This document shows, piece by piece, positions 28,729 through 38,941 of a stretch of DNA of 64,000 nt. Source of the stretch: Medakamo hakoo (lineage: Eukaryota; Chlorophyta; Trebouxiophyceae; Coccomyxaceae); NCBI GenBank assembly GCA_026636295.1, contig CP089458.1:496001-560000 (forward strand). The letters are read 5' to 3'. Position 1 is the stretch's first letter. Every line of letters begins with the position of its first letter. The notes beneath the pieces are model-generated. The model was not told the DNA's origin. It ran no database searches and saw only the letters and a list, made by a program, of their open reading frames with translations. The position numbers and the translations under genes were made by a program.

Positions 28729-29335
28729 ATGCGCGCCGCCCTCCCCGCCCCTCGCCTGCCGCCGGCGCTCCCCGGCGCGGGTCGTCGGGGCCCAGCCCCG
28801 GTCAAAGCGGGCCCTGTCCACCTGGTGAAGCGCGAAGGTGTGTGTGTGTGTGTGTTGCCAGCCGGAAACACGCGCGGCGTTTCAAAAAAATTGCCTCGAC
28901 TTTTTTTCTGTCCGCACGCCAAGCACGCCCGTCCCAGCGCGGTAGCCACGCCACTCACATGGCCGATGGGGGGACCCGATCCACACATGCACACAAACAG
29001 AAACGGACGACGGCGGCATCATGTTCACATTCGGCGACGGCCCGGCGCCGGCCGCTGCAGCGCCCGTGCACACGCCGGCCGCACCTGTCGGCGGGCAGCC
29101 TGCCGTCCCTCCCTCGCCTCCGCCCCCGCCTCCCCAGGCCGCCTCCCGGGGCGCGGCCGTCGCGGCTGCCGCCACGCCTCCAGCCGCTCACCACTCCACG
29201 TCGCTCGCCCACCACTCCCGGGCCGAGCTGGAAGCACTGAAAGTGGCGGACTTGAAGAAGCTGGCGGCGAGCGCGGGCGTGAAAGGCGCGTCGAAACTGA
29301 AAAAGGCGGAGCTGGTGGAGGCGCTGCTCCAGTGA
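28729..29335 (+). CDS. Small protein with C-terminal Rho-N/SAP-like motif, probable plastid
   Basis: Two exons (28729-28837, 29001-29335) give 147 residues. Exon 1 encodes a basic Ala/Pro/Arg-rich N-terminus ending VHLVKRE that looks like a chloroplast transit peptide. The middle is Ala/Pro-rich. The C-terminal ~36 residues (LEALKVADLKKLAASAGVKG, then KLKKAELVEALL) match the helix-extension-helix pattern of Rho-N and SAP domains, which bind nucleic acid in plastid RNA-processing or nucleoid proteins. The intron starts with a (GT)n run and ends in A/C-rich sequence. It is head to head with the RPA34-like gene, 189 bp apart. An in-frame ATG at 29021 lies inside exon 2, but the upstream exon restores a longer protein. 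Confidence 0.6.
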
Positions 29336-29579
29336 GGGGGGGGTTCGATGTCTGCATGTGTACTAGTGTGGGGGAGGGGGGAGGGGCGGGTGCGCGGGCC
29401 CTGAGGGCGACCGCGGCCCGTTCTTTGCTTTCCATCCCTGTGACAGGAGGAGGGGGTGAGCCTTTTTAGTGAGAGGTGTGGGGTCAAAGCTCGTTCCTTT
29501 TTTCGGCCGGGGGCGGGCACGGCCCCCTGCCGGCCCCGTGCAAAAACCAACGATACGAAACGAAACAAAACTTAACACA

Positions 29580-31868
29580 ATGGCCGACCTCCCCCGCGTC
29601 TTAGAAGTCTCCCGCCTGGCGGCGGGCCGGGGCCCAGAGCTGGGCGCGCTGGCGGGCGCCCTGGAAGGAGCTGGGACGACGCATGCGTGGGGCGACGCCG
29701 CCGTCCCGGCCCACCGCCGCCGCCGGGCGACGAGCCATGCTGGTCGCATGAGGCGGGTGAGGCGTCCAAACGCTCTGCGGGAGGGCGGCGGTGGCGGAGA
29801 AGGCGAGGGCGCCCCGCCGCTCTCCCGGGCCGCCCGCCGCCGCGCCGGCCGCCTGGCCGCAGCCGCGTCAGCGGCCGCAGCGGACGCGGGCGACGGACCC
29901 TCCGCTCCTTCCTCCACGCTGCGTCGCCTAGAAACGCACGTCTGGCACGCCAAACGCCTGGCCATGGGCGGGCCGACCACCGACGGCTGGGGCGTGGCGC
30001 TGGCGGCGGCCGCGCCCGGCGTCGGGCGCGGGGACCGCGCGATCCGCCGGCGCCTGCTGGCGGCCGGCGGCGGGCCGGGGGGCGGGCGCGCCCTGTCCCA
30101 CGACGCGTCGTACTGGAGTGCGTTGCACCTGGTGGGTGGGGTGGACGGCCTGGCGGGCGTGCTGGACGCCGCGACGGGCGGGACGGACTGGCGGGCGCGC
30201 GGGTGGGTGGCCGGGGGACAGGCAGGGGCGGAGGGCCGCCCGGCCCGCCGCCGCGAGTTTGGCGTCGTCCTGCGCGGCGCGGAGCGCGTGCCGGGCTGCC
30301 CTGTGCGGCGGGCCATCGGCCCCGCCACCGTCGCGTGGGCGCCGCCGCCGCCGGGCGGTGGGGACGGCGCGGCGCCGCGCGGCGCGCTGTGGGTGTGGGT
30401 GCACCCGGCCACAGCGCCGTCCGCCCGGGCCTGCCTGGCGGCCGCCGCCGCCGCCGCCGCTCCAGCCGTCACCCTTTCACCGGGTGCCGTCCCCGTCCGC
30501 CGCCTTGAAATCGCCGGCGCGGGCGCGGACGCGGTCGTGGGTCGGGTATTCGCGGCGCGCGCGCTGGCGGGGCGCGGGCCAGACGCGCCCGCCCTCGCCG
30601 CCCTGGCCGCGTCGCCCGCCGCCGCGGCCCGTTTTCCGGACGGCCTCATTCTCACGGCTTGCCTGGCCGACCCGCGCCTGGCCCGCCGCCTGGCTGAGGA
30701 GCGGTGGGCGGTGCGGGTGAGTGGAGGCGTGGGCGGCGGCGGCGGCAGGGGAGACCGGCCGGGGCCGGCCGCACGGCGCCGGGCCGCCCGGGCCGCCGCG
30801 GCGGCCGCGGTCGGAGGCACCGACGGCGGCGACGACGACGCCTGGCCTGGCCCCGGCTGCCCGCCGCCCGCGCCGGAGGCGGCCGTGTCGGCGGTGCGGG
30901 CGGCGCGGCGGGCGGCGGGCGGGTGGGGCGGCGACAGCGCCGGCACAGCGGGCGGCCCGCCGCCCTCCCTCCCGCCGCACGCCGCGGCGTCCTGCCCCGC
31001 CCTCCTCATCCGCCGGGCGCCCGCCGGAGGGGCCGCGCCCGGAGATGCGGCAGCCGCGGGCGGCGGGCGGGGGGCCCGCGCCCTCCCCGCCTGGAGCGTC
31101 GTCCTGCCCGCGGGCTGGGCCCTGGCCTGGTGGGCCGCGCTGCACCCGTGCCGCCACGCGGCGGCGTGTCCGCCCGCCCGCCCGCCGCCCCGCCCCGCTG
31201 GCCAGGACGAGTGGAGGAGTGCGGCCGCTGCGCAGGGGGCCCCCTGGTTCCCGCACGACTGGCCGGACACGGCCGCCGCGGCAGCGGCGGCGGGCGCTGA
31301 GGCGGCCGCAGACGCGGCCGCGGCCAGCGCCCGGCCGCGCGGGCGGGCCCGGCCGCGCCCGGTCCGGTGGGCGGACTGGGGTGCGCTGGTGCGTCCGGAA
31401 GACAGGCCTGCGGAGCCGCTCTCCTGGCCGCCGTCCCTGTGGGTCGTGCGCACAGCGGGCGACCTGGCCGCCGCGGCGGCCGCGGGCGGGGGCGGGCGCG
31501 GCGCGTGGCCCCGTTCCGCCCTCCTCCCCGTCCGCCTGACGCCCGCCGGCCCGGGCGTCGCGGGTCCCGGTGACGCCATTTGGGTTGGCGATGCCCTGGC
31601 CGGGTACGTGACCTCCCCGGCGCCGCGCGGCGGGCGGGCGGGCGCGGCGGCGCTGGTGCTTGCGGCGGCGGTGGCGGCGGGCGGGGAGCGAGTGGAGCCG
31701 CCGGCGCGTTCCCGCCGCCACAAGTCCAGCCGTCGCCCGACCGCCACGGCACACGTAGGCGTAGAGGTGCGGCCGTGCGTGCAGGGGAAGCGGGCTTTCA
31801 AGGCGACGGTCGTGCCACTCCCTGGGCCGGTGGGGCGGGCGTGGGGCGAGGGTGGTCGGCGCGTGTAG
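29580..31868 (+). CDS. POP1: POP1, RNase P / RNase MRP protein subunit
   Basis: POP1 is the largest protein of RNase P and RNase MRP, needed for tRNA 5'-end and rRNA processing. It is a single exon of 762 residues. The N-terminal POP1 domain is clear: RRRATSHAGRMRR, then LETHVWHAKRLAM with the Trp-His-Ala-Lys-Arg core, and ALSHDASYWSALHLVGG. The POPLD domain lies at about 497-607 (SVVLPAGWALAWWAALH, GAPWFPHDWPDT). The C-terminal segment (VQGKRAFKATVVPL) also matches. Ala/Gly-rich inserts separate these blocks. It is followed after 140 bp by NAR1 on the same strand. A very long open frame on the opposite strand is a composition artefact. Confidence 0.88.
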   Translation: MADLPRVLEVSRLAAGRGPELGALAGALEGAGTTHAWGDAAVPAHRRRRATSHAGRMRRVRRPNALREGGGGGEGEGAPPLSRAARRRAGRLAAAASAAAADAGDGPSAPSSTLRRLETHVWHAKRLAMGGPTTDGWGVALAAAAPGVGRGDRAIRRRLLAAGGGPGGGRALSHDASYWSALHLVGGVDGLAGVLDAATGGTDWRARGWVAGGQAGAEGRPARRREFGVVLRGAERVPGCPVRRAIGPATVAWAPPPPGGGDGAAPRGALWVWVHPATAPSARACLAAAAAAAAPAVTLSPGAVPVRRLEIAGAGADAVVGRVFAARALAGRGPDAPALAALAASPAAAARFPDGLILTACLADPRLARRLAEERWAVRVSGGVGGGGGRGDRPGPAARRRAARAAAAAAVGGTDGGDDDAWPGPGCPPPAPEAAVSAVRAARRAAGGWGGDSAGTAGGPPPSLPPHAAASCPALLIRRAPAGGAAPGDAAAAGGGRGARALPAWSVVLPAGWALAWWAALHPCRHAAACPPARPPPRPAGQDEWRSAAAAQGAPWFPHDWPDTAAAAAAAGAEAAADAAAASARPRGRARPRPVRWADWGALVRPEDRPAEPLSWPPSLWVVRTAGDLAAAAAAGGGGRGAWPRSALLPVRLTPAGPGVAGPGDAIWVGDALAGYVTSPAPRGGRAGAAALVLAAAVAAGGERVEPPARSRRHKSSRRPTATAHVGVEVRPCVQGKRAFKATVVPLPGPVGRAWGEGGRRV

Positions 31869-32008
31869 AGAGGCGAGCGCGCGCGCGGCCGTGCGAGCGA
31901 AAACACACATACCGCTGTTTCTTTTTTTCCTTCGCACCGCGGCGCTGGCCCGCGCGCGCCCACGCCTTTTTGGTGTGAGGGAGGATACCCGCAAACACAC
32001 GCACACAG

Positions 32009-33757
32009 ATGGGAGGCGACGCCGCCGTCCCCGCCCTGGAATTCTCCGGCGCGGTGCGGCTGGCCGACATCTCCGACTACATTTCGCCGGCCCAAGCCTG
32101 CGTCGTCGCGGCCGGGACTGCTATCCCAGCAGGTGCACCCGCGGCTGCAGTGGCCGCTGCTGCCGCTGCAGCTGCGGCGGCGGCGGGAGGCGGTGGTGGC
32201 GTCGTGCCAGGCACCCGCGCCGGCGTGGGCAAAGGCAATGCGCCGCCGACCGCGACGGCGACGACCCTGTCTGCGCCGACCGCTGTGCCTCCACCACCCA
32301 CCGACCCCGTCCGCGTCTCCCTGTACGACTGCCTGGCGTGCTCCGGGTGCGTGACGTCGGCGGAAGCTGTGCTGTTGGAGTCGCAGGGCGAGGCCGAGTT
32401 GGCCGCGGCCCTGGCGGCGTCCGCGGCGTGGCGGGGCGGAAGGGGCGGCGGGCGGCCGCTGGTCGTGAGCCTGACGACCCAGGCGGCGTCCAGCCTGGCC
32501 GGCGCGGCTGGCGTGCCCGCGGCCGTCGCCGCCGGGCGCTTGGCAGCAGCTTTGAAGCAGGCAGGCGCGGCTGCTGTGGTGGACGCCGGCGAAGCCCGGG
32601 CCGCGGCGCTCGTCGTGGCGGGCGCCGAGTTTTGTGCGCGCTTCGCCGCTTCGCCCCGCGGCCGTGCGGCGCTCGCCCTCGCGGGCCTGCCGGGCGCGGG
32701 CGAGGCGGCCGCCGCGGCTGCCGCGGCGTTGGGCCTGGACCCATCCACTTCCACCGCGCCGCTCCCCGTCCTGGCGGGCGCGTGCCCGGGGTGGGTGTGC
32801 TACGCCGAAAAGTCCGCGCCTGCGGCCGTGCCCCACCTGGCCGCCGCGCGCTCGCCGCAAGCGCTGTCTGCCGCCGCGGTCAAGCGGGCGCTCGGGTCGG
32901 GCGGCTTTGGCGGCCGTGGCGCCGCGCCGGTCTTCATCTCCATCGCGCCGTGCGCCGACAAAAAACTGGAGGCCGTGCGCCGCGAGTTTCGCGTGGAGGG
33001 AGACGGCCACGAGGGCGGCGGCGGTGGCGCGGCCGCACCGGCCACCACCTCGCCGGAGACGGACTGCGCCCTCACCACGCTCGAAGCGCAGCGCTGGCTG
33101 GAGGGCGTGAGCTTCGCGCCCGCTGACGACGACGCCCTGCCCCCACTCGACCGCCTGGCTGACCTGGTGTGCGGGCGGACGAGCCCGGAGGCGCCCGCCC
33201 TGTTTGAAGCCGCGGGCGGCGGCGGGTCGGGCGGGTGGGCCGCGTTTGTGTTCCGGACCGCCGCCGCGTCGCTGTTCGGCGTCTCTTTCCCGCCAGGGGA
33301 CGCGGGTTTGCCCTGGGTGGCGGGGCGCAATGCCCACGCCCGCGACCTGGTTTTGGTGCATGAACCGTCCGGCGTGACGCTGCTGCGCGTCGGCATCGCG
33401 ACCGGGTTTCGCAACATCCAAACGCTGGTCCGCCGGTCGCTCGCCAAGCCGCCGTCGGCTTCGGGTCTGCCGCCTCCTAACACGCCCGGCCCGTACGATT
33501 ACGTGGAAGTCATGGCCTGTCCGGGCGGGTGCACGAACGGTGGTGGCCAGCTGCGCGGCGTGGACGCGGCGGGCGTGGCCGAGGCCGCGGTGGGTCGGTC
33601 TGCCTGGGAGGAACGGGCGCGGGGCGTGGGGGAAGGCCTGCTGGCCGCGGTGGGGCCGTCGCTGCCTCCCGCGTCCCTGTGGGCGCACTACCAGGCCCGG
33701 GGCGCGGCTGGTGCGAGCGGGAGTGATGGCGGTGGCGGGAGTAGCTTAGCGTGGTGA
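32009..33757 (+). CDS. NAR1: NAR1/IOP1, cytosolic Fe-S assembly (hydrogenase-like)
   Basis: NAR1 is part of the CIA machinery that delivers Fe-S clusters to cytosolic and nuclear proteins. Single exon, 582 residues. The N-terminal cluster ligands are a Cys in SPAQACVV (near residue 31) and DCLACSGC (107-114). The hydrogenase-like cluster Cys are in CPGWVCYAEK (near 261), IAPCADKKLEA (near 313) and MACPGGCTNGGGQ (near 502). Further family blocks are DCALTTLEA, NAHARDLVLVHEPSG and GFRNIQTLVRR. An Ala-rich insert separates the first Cys from the CxxCxxC group. It lacks features of true algal Fe-hydrogenases (no transit peptide), so a hydrogenase assignment is unlikely. Convergent with the kinase gene, 63 bp apart. 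Confidence 0.93.
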   Translation: MGGDAAVPALEFSGAVRLADISDYISPAQACVVAAGTAIPAGAPAAAVAAAAAAAAAAAGGGGGVVPGTRAGVGKGNAPPTATATTLSAPTAVPPPPTDPVRVSLYDCLACSGCVTSAEAVLLESQGEAELAAALAASAAWRGGRGGGRPLVVSLTTQAASSLAGAAGVPAAVAAGRLAAALKQAGAAAVVDAGEARAAALVVAGAEFCARFAASPRGRAALALAGLPGAGEAAAAAAAALGLDPSTSTAPLPVLAGACPGWVCYAEKSAPAAVPHLAAARSPQALSAAAVKRALGSGGFGGRGAAPVFISIAPCADKKLEAVRREFRVEGDGHEGGGGGAAAPATTSPETDCALTTLEAQRWLEGVSFAPADDDALPPLDRLADLVCGRTSPEAPALFEAAGGGGSGGWAAFVFRTAAASLFGVSFPPGDAGLPWVAGRNAHARDLVLVHEPSGVTLLRVGIATGFRNIQTLVRRSLAKPPSASGLPPPNTPGPYDYVEVMACPGGCTNGGGQLRGVDAAGVAEAAVGRSAWEERARGVGEGLLAAVGPSLPPASLWAHYQARGAAGASGSDGGGGSSLAW

Positions 33758-33820
33758 GGCGCGTGCAGTGCAGCAAAGAACAGGAAAAGAAAAACATGCC
33801 CCCGCTGTTAGTGTCTACAA

Positions 33821-36782
33821 TTAGGCCGCTCCACACTCCTGTTCCACCAGCGCTTCCAGGCGGGCGGCGATGGCCGCCGCGCTCGGCCGTTCCGACGGGA
33901 CAGGCTCCCAGCACGACTCCACTAAATCTCGCCACTCCGGCTCCACCCACGCCGGGATGGGCGGGGTGAATGCGTCCCCGCTGCCGCCGCCGCCGTCGCC
34001 GCCGCGGCCGACGCCAGAGCCCGTGCTCATGAGACCCGCCACGATGGCGGAGGGTCCCAGGCCCGCGTGCGGTGGGGACCGGGTGGCCAACTCCCACATG
34101 ACGACGCCAAGGGACCAGACGTCCGCGCGGTCGGAGACGTCTGTGGGGTGGAGGGATGGAGGAGCGGCGGGTGGGGGTGGTGAGGCGACGGGGATGGGAC
34201 ACAGGGGGGGGGGGGCGAGAAAAAACACACAACCACGAAAAAATAAAAACGCACGCCCAGGGTCGGCCACCAGCTCGGGCGACATGTACGGCAGCGTCCC
34301 CTGCAGCTGGGACAGCGGCGTCACGTACCGGCCGTCGGCAGCCCAGCGCACGCGGGACAGGCCAAAGTCCGCGGCCTTGACGGTGGGCAGGGACGACGCG
34401 AGCGTGAGGAGGGCGGAGGGGCGGTCGCGCGCGGCGCTGCTGCCAGCCGTCGCCCGCCGCCTCCGCAGCGCCTCGTCCAGCGCGCCCACGTCCAGGGGCG
34501 TGTCGAGCAGCAGGTTTTCGGGCTTGAGGTCCAGGTGAACAACGCGCATGGCGTGGAGGTAGGCCAAGCCCCGGGCGGCGCCCAGGGCGAGGCCGGCCCG
34601 CACGGCGAGGGGCAGCGTGCCGGGCGGTGGCGCGGTCGCGCGCAGGTCGAGCTGCCTCCCCCCACTCCCGCCGCCGCCCTTCAAATGCGCGGCCAGGCTG
34701 CCGCCCGCGCAGTGTTCCGTCAGGATGCCCACGATCGGCGCTTTCTTACCCCCTTTCTCAGCGGACGCGGGCGCGTGACGCGCCCCGCCGTTGTCAACCG
34801 CGACGGCGTAGAAGCGCAGCACGTTTTGGTGGTTGAGGCCCGCGAGCATGTTGGCCTCCCTCCAAAAGGACGATGAGGACGACGGCGGCGGCGGCGGTGG
34901 TGGAGGCGGGCCGCCGCTCCCGTCGTCCTCGCCGCCGGCTGCACCGGGAGGGGGAGGGGGAGGCAGGCTCGCCCGGCCCGGGCGCAGCCACTTGACGGCC
35001 ACGAGTCCAAACACAGGGCAGGCCGCGAGCTCGACTTCACCGAACGCGCCCGTGCCCAGGCGGCCCAGCACGCGCAGCGACGGCGCGGGGACGCGGTGGA
35101 CGGCGGCGCGCGGCCAGCCCGGGGCGGGCGCGGGCGCGGTGGGCGCGGCGGGCGCGGCCGCCGCCGCGCCGGGCGGCGTGCCACCGCCCGGGGAGAAGAG
35201 CGCGTCGCCCGGCGCGCCGGGCACGCGCGCGGGCGTCAGGCCCAGGCGGGAGGGGCCCGCGGCCGCGAGGATGCCCGCGGCCGCGGCGCGCGCGGCGGCC
35301 GCGCCGCCGCCGACGCCGCCAGACGGAGAGCAGCCTGGAGACGCACCGTCGCTGCTCACGCGCGGCCGCGCGCCGTCGGGCGTGCCGAAGATGGAGATGT
35401 GGGTGGGCAGGCCCGCGCCGGCCGACGTGCCTTCGAGGTGTTGAGGCGGCGCGGCGGAGGCGGAGGCCCCGCGCGGCGCGGCGGAGGGCGTGGATGGAGA
35501 GCCGGCGTCCGGGCCCGCCGTGGCGCCTGGGATCGCGACGGGCACGGTCTGCTGCGGCCAGGCCGGCGGCGGCGGAGAGGCTGAGGAGCGCGGCGCGTCC
35601 CCGCCCCCGCCGCCGCCGCCCACGCCCCCGCTCCAGTCCGCGTCGCACACGGCCGCGGCCGCGACCGCTTCCAGCGCGGCCTCCTCGCCGCCCGACGGCG
35701 GCGGCGGAAAGTCGGGCGGCGCATCGCCCGCCGACGAGGACGGCCAGGACGGCGGGAAGGCCGCGCTGCCGCTGCCACCGCCGTCTGACGGCGGCCACCA
35801 ATGGGATGATCCGCCGTCCGGCGGAGGGGCGGCGCCCGCGGCGGCCGCCGCCGCGGCGGCCTGGGCGTGGGCCCAGGCCGACACGCGCGCGGCGCGGGCC
35901 AGGCACGCGCGCAGCGAGTCCTCCCACGCCAGGTCCTCCACCGCGTCGGCGGCGGCGGCCGCCTGTTCTTCGGCGGCCGAGGGCGTGGACGTGGACGGCA
36001 GCGGCGGCGGCGGCGGCGGCGGCGGCGGCCCGTCGTCCCTCCCCTCACCGCGCGCGGCGGCGAAGAAGCGGTCACCGTCTGCGCGCTCCTCGGGCGTGAG
36101 CCCGTCAGCCGGCGGCGGGCGGGGCTGGCCCGCCGCAGCCGCCGCGGCGGGCGTGGAGGCGGGCACCACGCCACCCTGTCCGTCTTCTTCGGGAGCGGCC
36201 GGGACCAGCACGACCCGCGCCCGCCCGCTCAGCGCATCGCTGGCCAGGCGGACCGCCGACGCGTCGTCGTCGACGGTCACGAGCGACGCCGGGTCGGCGC
36301 ACCCGCCGCCGCCGCCGCCGCCGCCGTCCGGCCAGTACCGGATGGCGACGGCGTCGCCCGCCCGCTCGGCCCAGCGCCAGGCCAGGTCGGCGTACGGCAG
36401 GCCGCCGGGCGGCAGGGCGTCGACGAAGGAGGCGCCCGTGTAGGACCAGGCGCCCGTCGAGGGAGACTGGTGGAGAGGCAGAGGGAAAGAGAGAGATGAG
36501 CCGCGAGCGTCGGTGGTGGTGCGTGGGTGGAGGGCTCATCCAACAGCCTTGTCCCACAGGTCCCACGATCTGTCCAGCAGCGTCGACGGTGGGAGGCACG
36601 AGGAAACAAGGCGGTGCGTGCGCGTGGCGGGCGTCCGAAAAGACGAAGAGGCATTGCGAGGGGACGCCGGCGGCCCGAAACACCGCCCGCCATCCTCTCA
36701 CCTTGACAAACGCGCCGCCATAAAACACGCGCACGCGTAGCGGTGAGCCCAGGTCGTTGGACAGGCCATGGCCGGGATCCAT
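33821..36782 (-). CDS. PB1-domain protein kinase (Raf-like / TKL type)
   Basis: Three exons in order (36702-36782, 34255-36466, 33821-34140) give 870 residues. A PB1 domain occupies about 14-100 (PLRVRVFYGGAFVK, then YADLAWRWAERAGD and a Trp-Pro-Asp stretch). A long Pro/Ala/Ser linker leads to a kinase domain at about 490-860. Motifs are a glycine loop (LGTGAFGEVELA), VAVKWL with the ATP Lys, HLDLKPENLLLD as catalytic loop, ADFGLSR, LPYMSPEL and DVWSLGVVMWELAT, and a TKL-like end (WRDLVESCWEPVPSERPS). The catalytic loop has Leu where most kinases have Arg (HLD for HRD), comparable to the HFD of plant PB1-Raf kinases. All catalytic residues are present. Substrates are unknown. Confidence 0.85.
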
Positions 36783-36996
36783 TGTTTGTGGCGAGGGATG
36801 GAGAACGGCGTGGCGGGGGACGTTTTTCTTGAGCGCGCGCGCGCTCGGCCGAAACCGCGACACTGAAACCTTTGCAGCGCTCCAGGCAAAAAAGATGCAG
36901 CGGGGGGAGCATTCGTTTCGTTGTTTTTGTTACATGCAAAGGGGAGGGAAGGGAACCTAGAGAGGTAACAACGCACACAAACACACACGAGCAGAC

Positions 36997-38306
36997 TCAG
37001 CGTGGGCGGGCATAGGCAGCAGCGGCCGCGGCGGCCGCGGACGCGGTGACCGAGACACCGCCGCCGCCGCCTCCCTTTGCCACCGCGCCCGCCAGCCCGG
37101 CCAGCGCGGCCGCCGCGTCGGCCCGGGAGTCGCCCCCACCCCAGTACAGCGCCCGGCCGGACGAGCTCTCGGCGTACGCCAGCCCGGCCCGGACGGCGGC
37201 GTCCAGGGCGGTCGAGGCGGAGGCGGACGCGGACGCCGCCGCGTCCGCGGCACCGACGCCGCCGCCGCCGCCCAAGCTCGTGCAAAAGTGCGGCGCGCGC
37301 GCCCGGGCCGCGCACCACGTCCGCGCCGCGGCCAGGACAGCGGGCGGCGGGCGGGACGACCCGCTGCACGCCCGGTGAATCGCCAGGACGACGACGGGCG
37401 GGCGGCGGCCGGCGACGGACGCCCGCGACTCGAGCATGCTCAGAAAATGGTCGAGGCTGGCCAGCACCGCGGGCGGGCCGCCGTCGGTGCACGGGTCGTA
37501 GGCCAGCACGGCCGCGGCCGCCCCGGCCCAGAATGCGCGGCCCAGGAGGGCGGCGGCGGGGCGGCCGCCCACGTCCCAGGCCTGGACGGTGACGCGGCGG
37601 GCGGCGGACGGCGGGCGGGCGGACGAGGGCGGCGTCGCCCGCGTTTTCCCGCCGCCGCCGGCGCCCGCCTCCACCGCCACTTCCCGCGTGAACACGTCCG
37701 CGCCCAGGGTGGGAGGCGGGTGAGCTGCTGGGGGCACGCCCCCAGCCGCCCACGCCGCGATGACGGCCGTCTTGCCGATGCTGTTGTTGAGGTTCGGGGC
37801 GGGGTGAGAGGGCAGTCGTGAGGGTTGGAGCACGGGCAAGGTCGGCAAGATGGGGGCCGCCGACTGGATTTGTTTTTCGGGCGCCCTGTCCTCGCCTCCA
37901 CCCAACGCACCCGGAGTCGCCCAGGACGACTAAGGGGACCAGGCTGGAGTCGGGCTCGGGCAGCTGTTTTGTTGGGAGAAAGGTGGGCGGCCGTGAGCGC
38001 GTGCGAAGTGGGAGCGGGGCGGCCCCCGCATTCTGCTGGTCTGCTCTTTACCTCGTCGTCCCGCCGTGGGGCCGCTTCCTCCACCACCGCCGGTTCGGGG
38101 ACGGGCACGGTGCGGGCCAATGCGCGGGCGACGCCTTCCGTGACGCCGGCCAGCTGTGTGTGTTTGGGGGGGCGTGGGTTTTTTCTGGTGAGAGCGAAAA
38201 AAATTTTGATTTTCCGCTGCGTGCCAAACAGCGCGCGGTGCGGGGCCCGGCGGGGCGCGGGGCACAAACTCACGGCGCCGGCGACGTAGTAGATGCGCTC
38301 GAGCAT
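36997..38306 (-). CDS. Divergent Rab-like small GTPase
   Basis: Four exons in order (38274-38306, 38052-38153, 37911-37963, 36997-37780) give 323 residues. The first 58 residues are an extension. Then comes a P-loop split by intron 3: VVLGDSG and IGKTAVIAAW. A switch-II-like VQAWDVGGR follows, with Arg where most Rabs have Gln, then FWAGAAAAVLAYDP and LDHFLSML. The guanine-specifying NKxD motif is not recognisable: the expected place reads VVVLAIHRACSG. Nor is there a prenylated C-terminal Cys. The C-terminal half is Ala-rich. It may bind nucleotide weakly or with altered specificity. The assignment to the Ras/Rab superfamily is by order of motifs; no subfamily can be named. Confidence 0.6.
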
Positions 38307-38941
38307 GCGGGCGCGTGTGGATGAGGGAAAACGGCGACCCGCCTCCGCCGCCCTTGCTCCCTCCACGGAACGGGCAGTGAAGCAGAGGGCGCTCGCTCGC
38401 GCCCCCCCTTCTCCACTCTGCTCACGTCGTCTCTCTGCAGGTGCGTGTGCCATCTGGGAGGCGGCGTTCCGCGGTCGCTGCGCCTCCATTTCCTTTTGCT
38501 TTCCCGGTGTAGAATGGCTTGAACGGCCCAGACAAGCCGCGGAGTGCGCAGGCCGGCCCCGCACCGCGCACCAATTCGCGCGGACGGTCGCGAGTCGCGC
38601 GGCTGGCCAGCTCGCGCCCTCTCCCCACTTCCGCCCCGCCCGCCGCACAGCCGTGCCTGTCCCTCCCACCCGCTTTTGGCCGCGGTCGACAAAGCCTCAG
38701 AAGCATCAGCCTGCGCCTGAATGCTCACATCGACTGCTCATTTCCACACAACGCAGGGCGACGACGGAAAAGAACAGCCCATCGGCGGGCGGCCTCAAAC
38801 CCGCAAGGCCCCCCTCTCCCCATCCCACCAGGCACGCACTCTCTCTCTCTCTCACCGAACAAGTGGCGCCGGCGTCGCAGTACAGCGGGCCCCTGAACCA
38901 GACAGGGCCTGACACACCTGCGACACGAAAATAAGCAAGCC
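38307..38941. promoter_or_regulatory. Long head-to-head intergenic region
   Basis: This 635-bp stretch separates the start codons of the GTPase (minus) and the GH5 gene (plus). It contains a CT tract (38840-38854) before the GH5 start. Short open frames occur on both strands, but none continues into a neighbour with plausible splice sites. I see no gene. Confidence 0.4.

Noticed and set aside
29363-33688. Open frame of 1441 codons on the minus strand, antisense to POP1 and NAR1
   Set aside because: It is a product of very high GC and few stop codons. Its translation is Arg/Pro/Ala-rich without domains, and both genes on the plus strand have strong family motifs through the same bases.
32009-33757. 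Algal Fe-only hydrogenase
   Set aside because: The CxxCxxC N-terminal group, NAHARDLVLVHEPSG block and lack of a transit peptide are those of NAR1/IOP1.
38422-38728. Possible extra 5' exon (minus strand, starting MSIQAQAD) for the GTPase
   Set aside because: I could not find a donor/acceptor pair in phase with MLERIYYVAGA, and the frame soon becomes low complexity.
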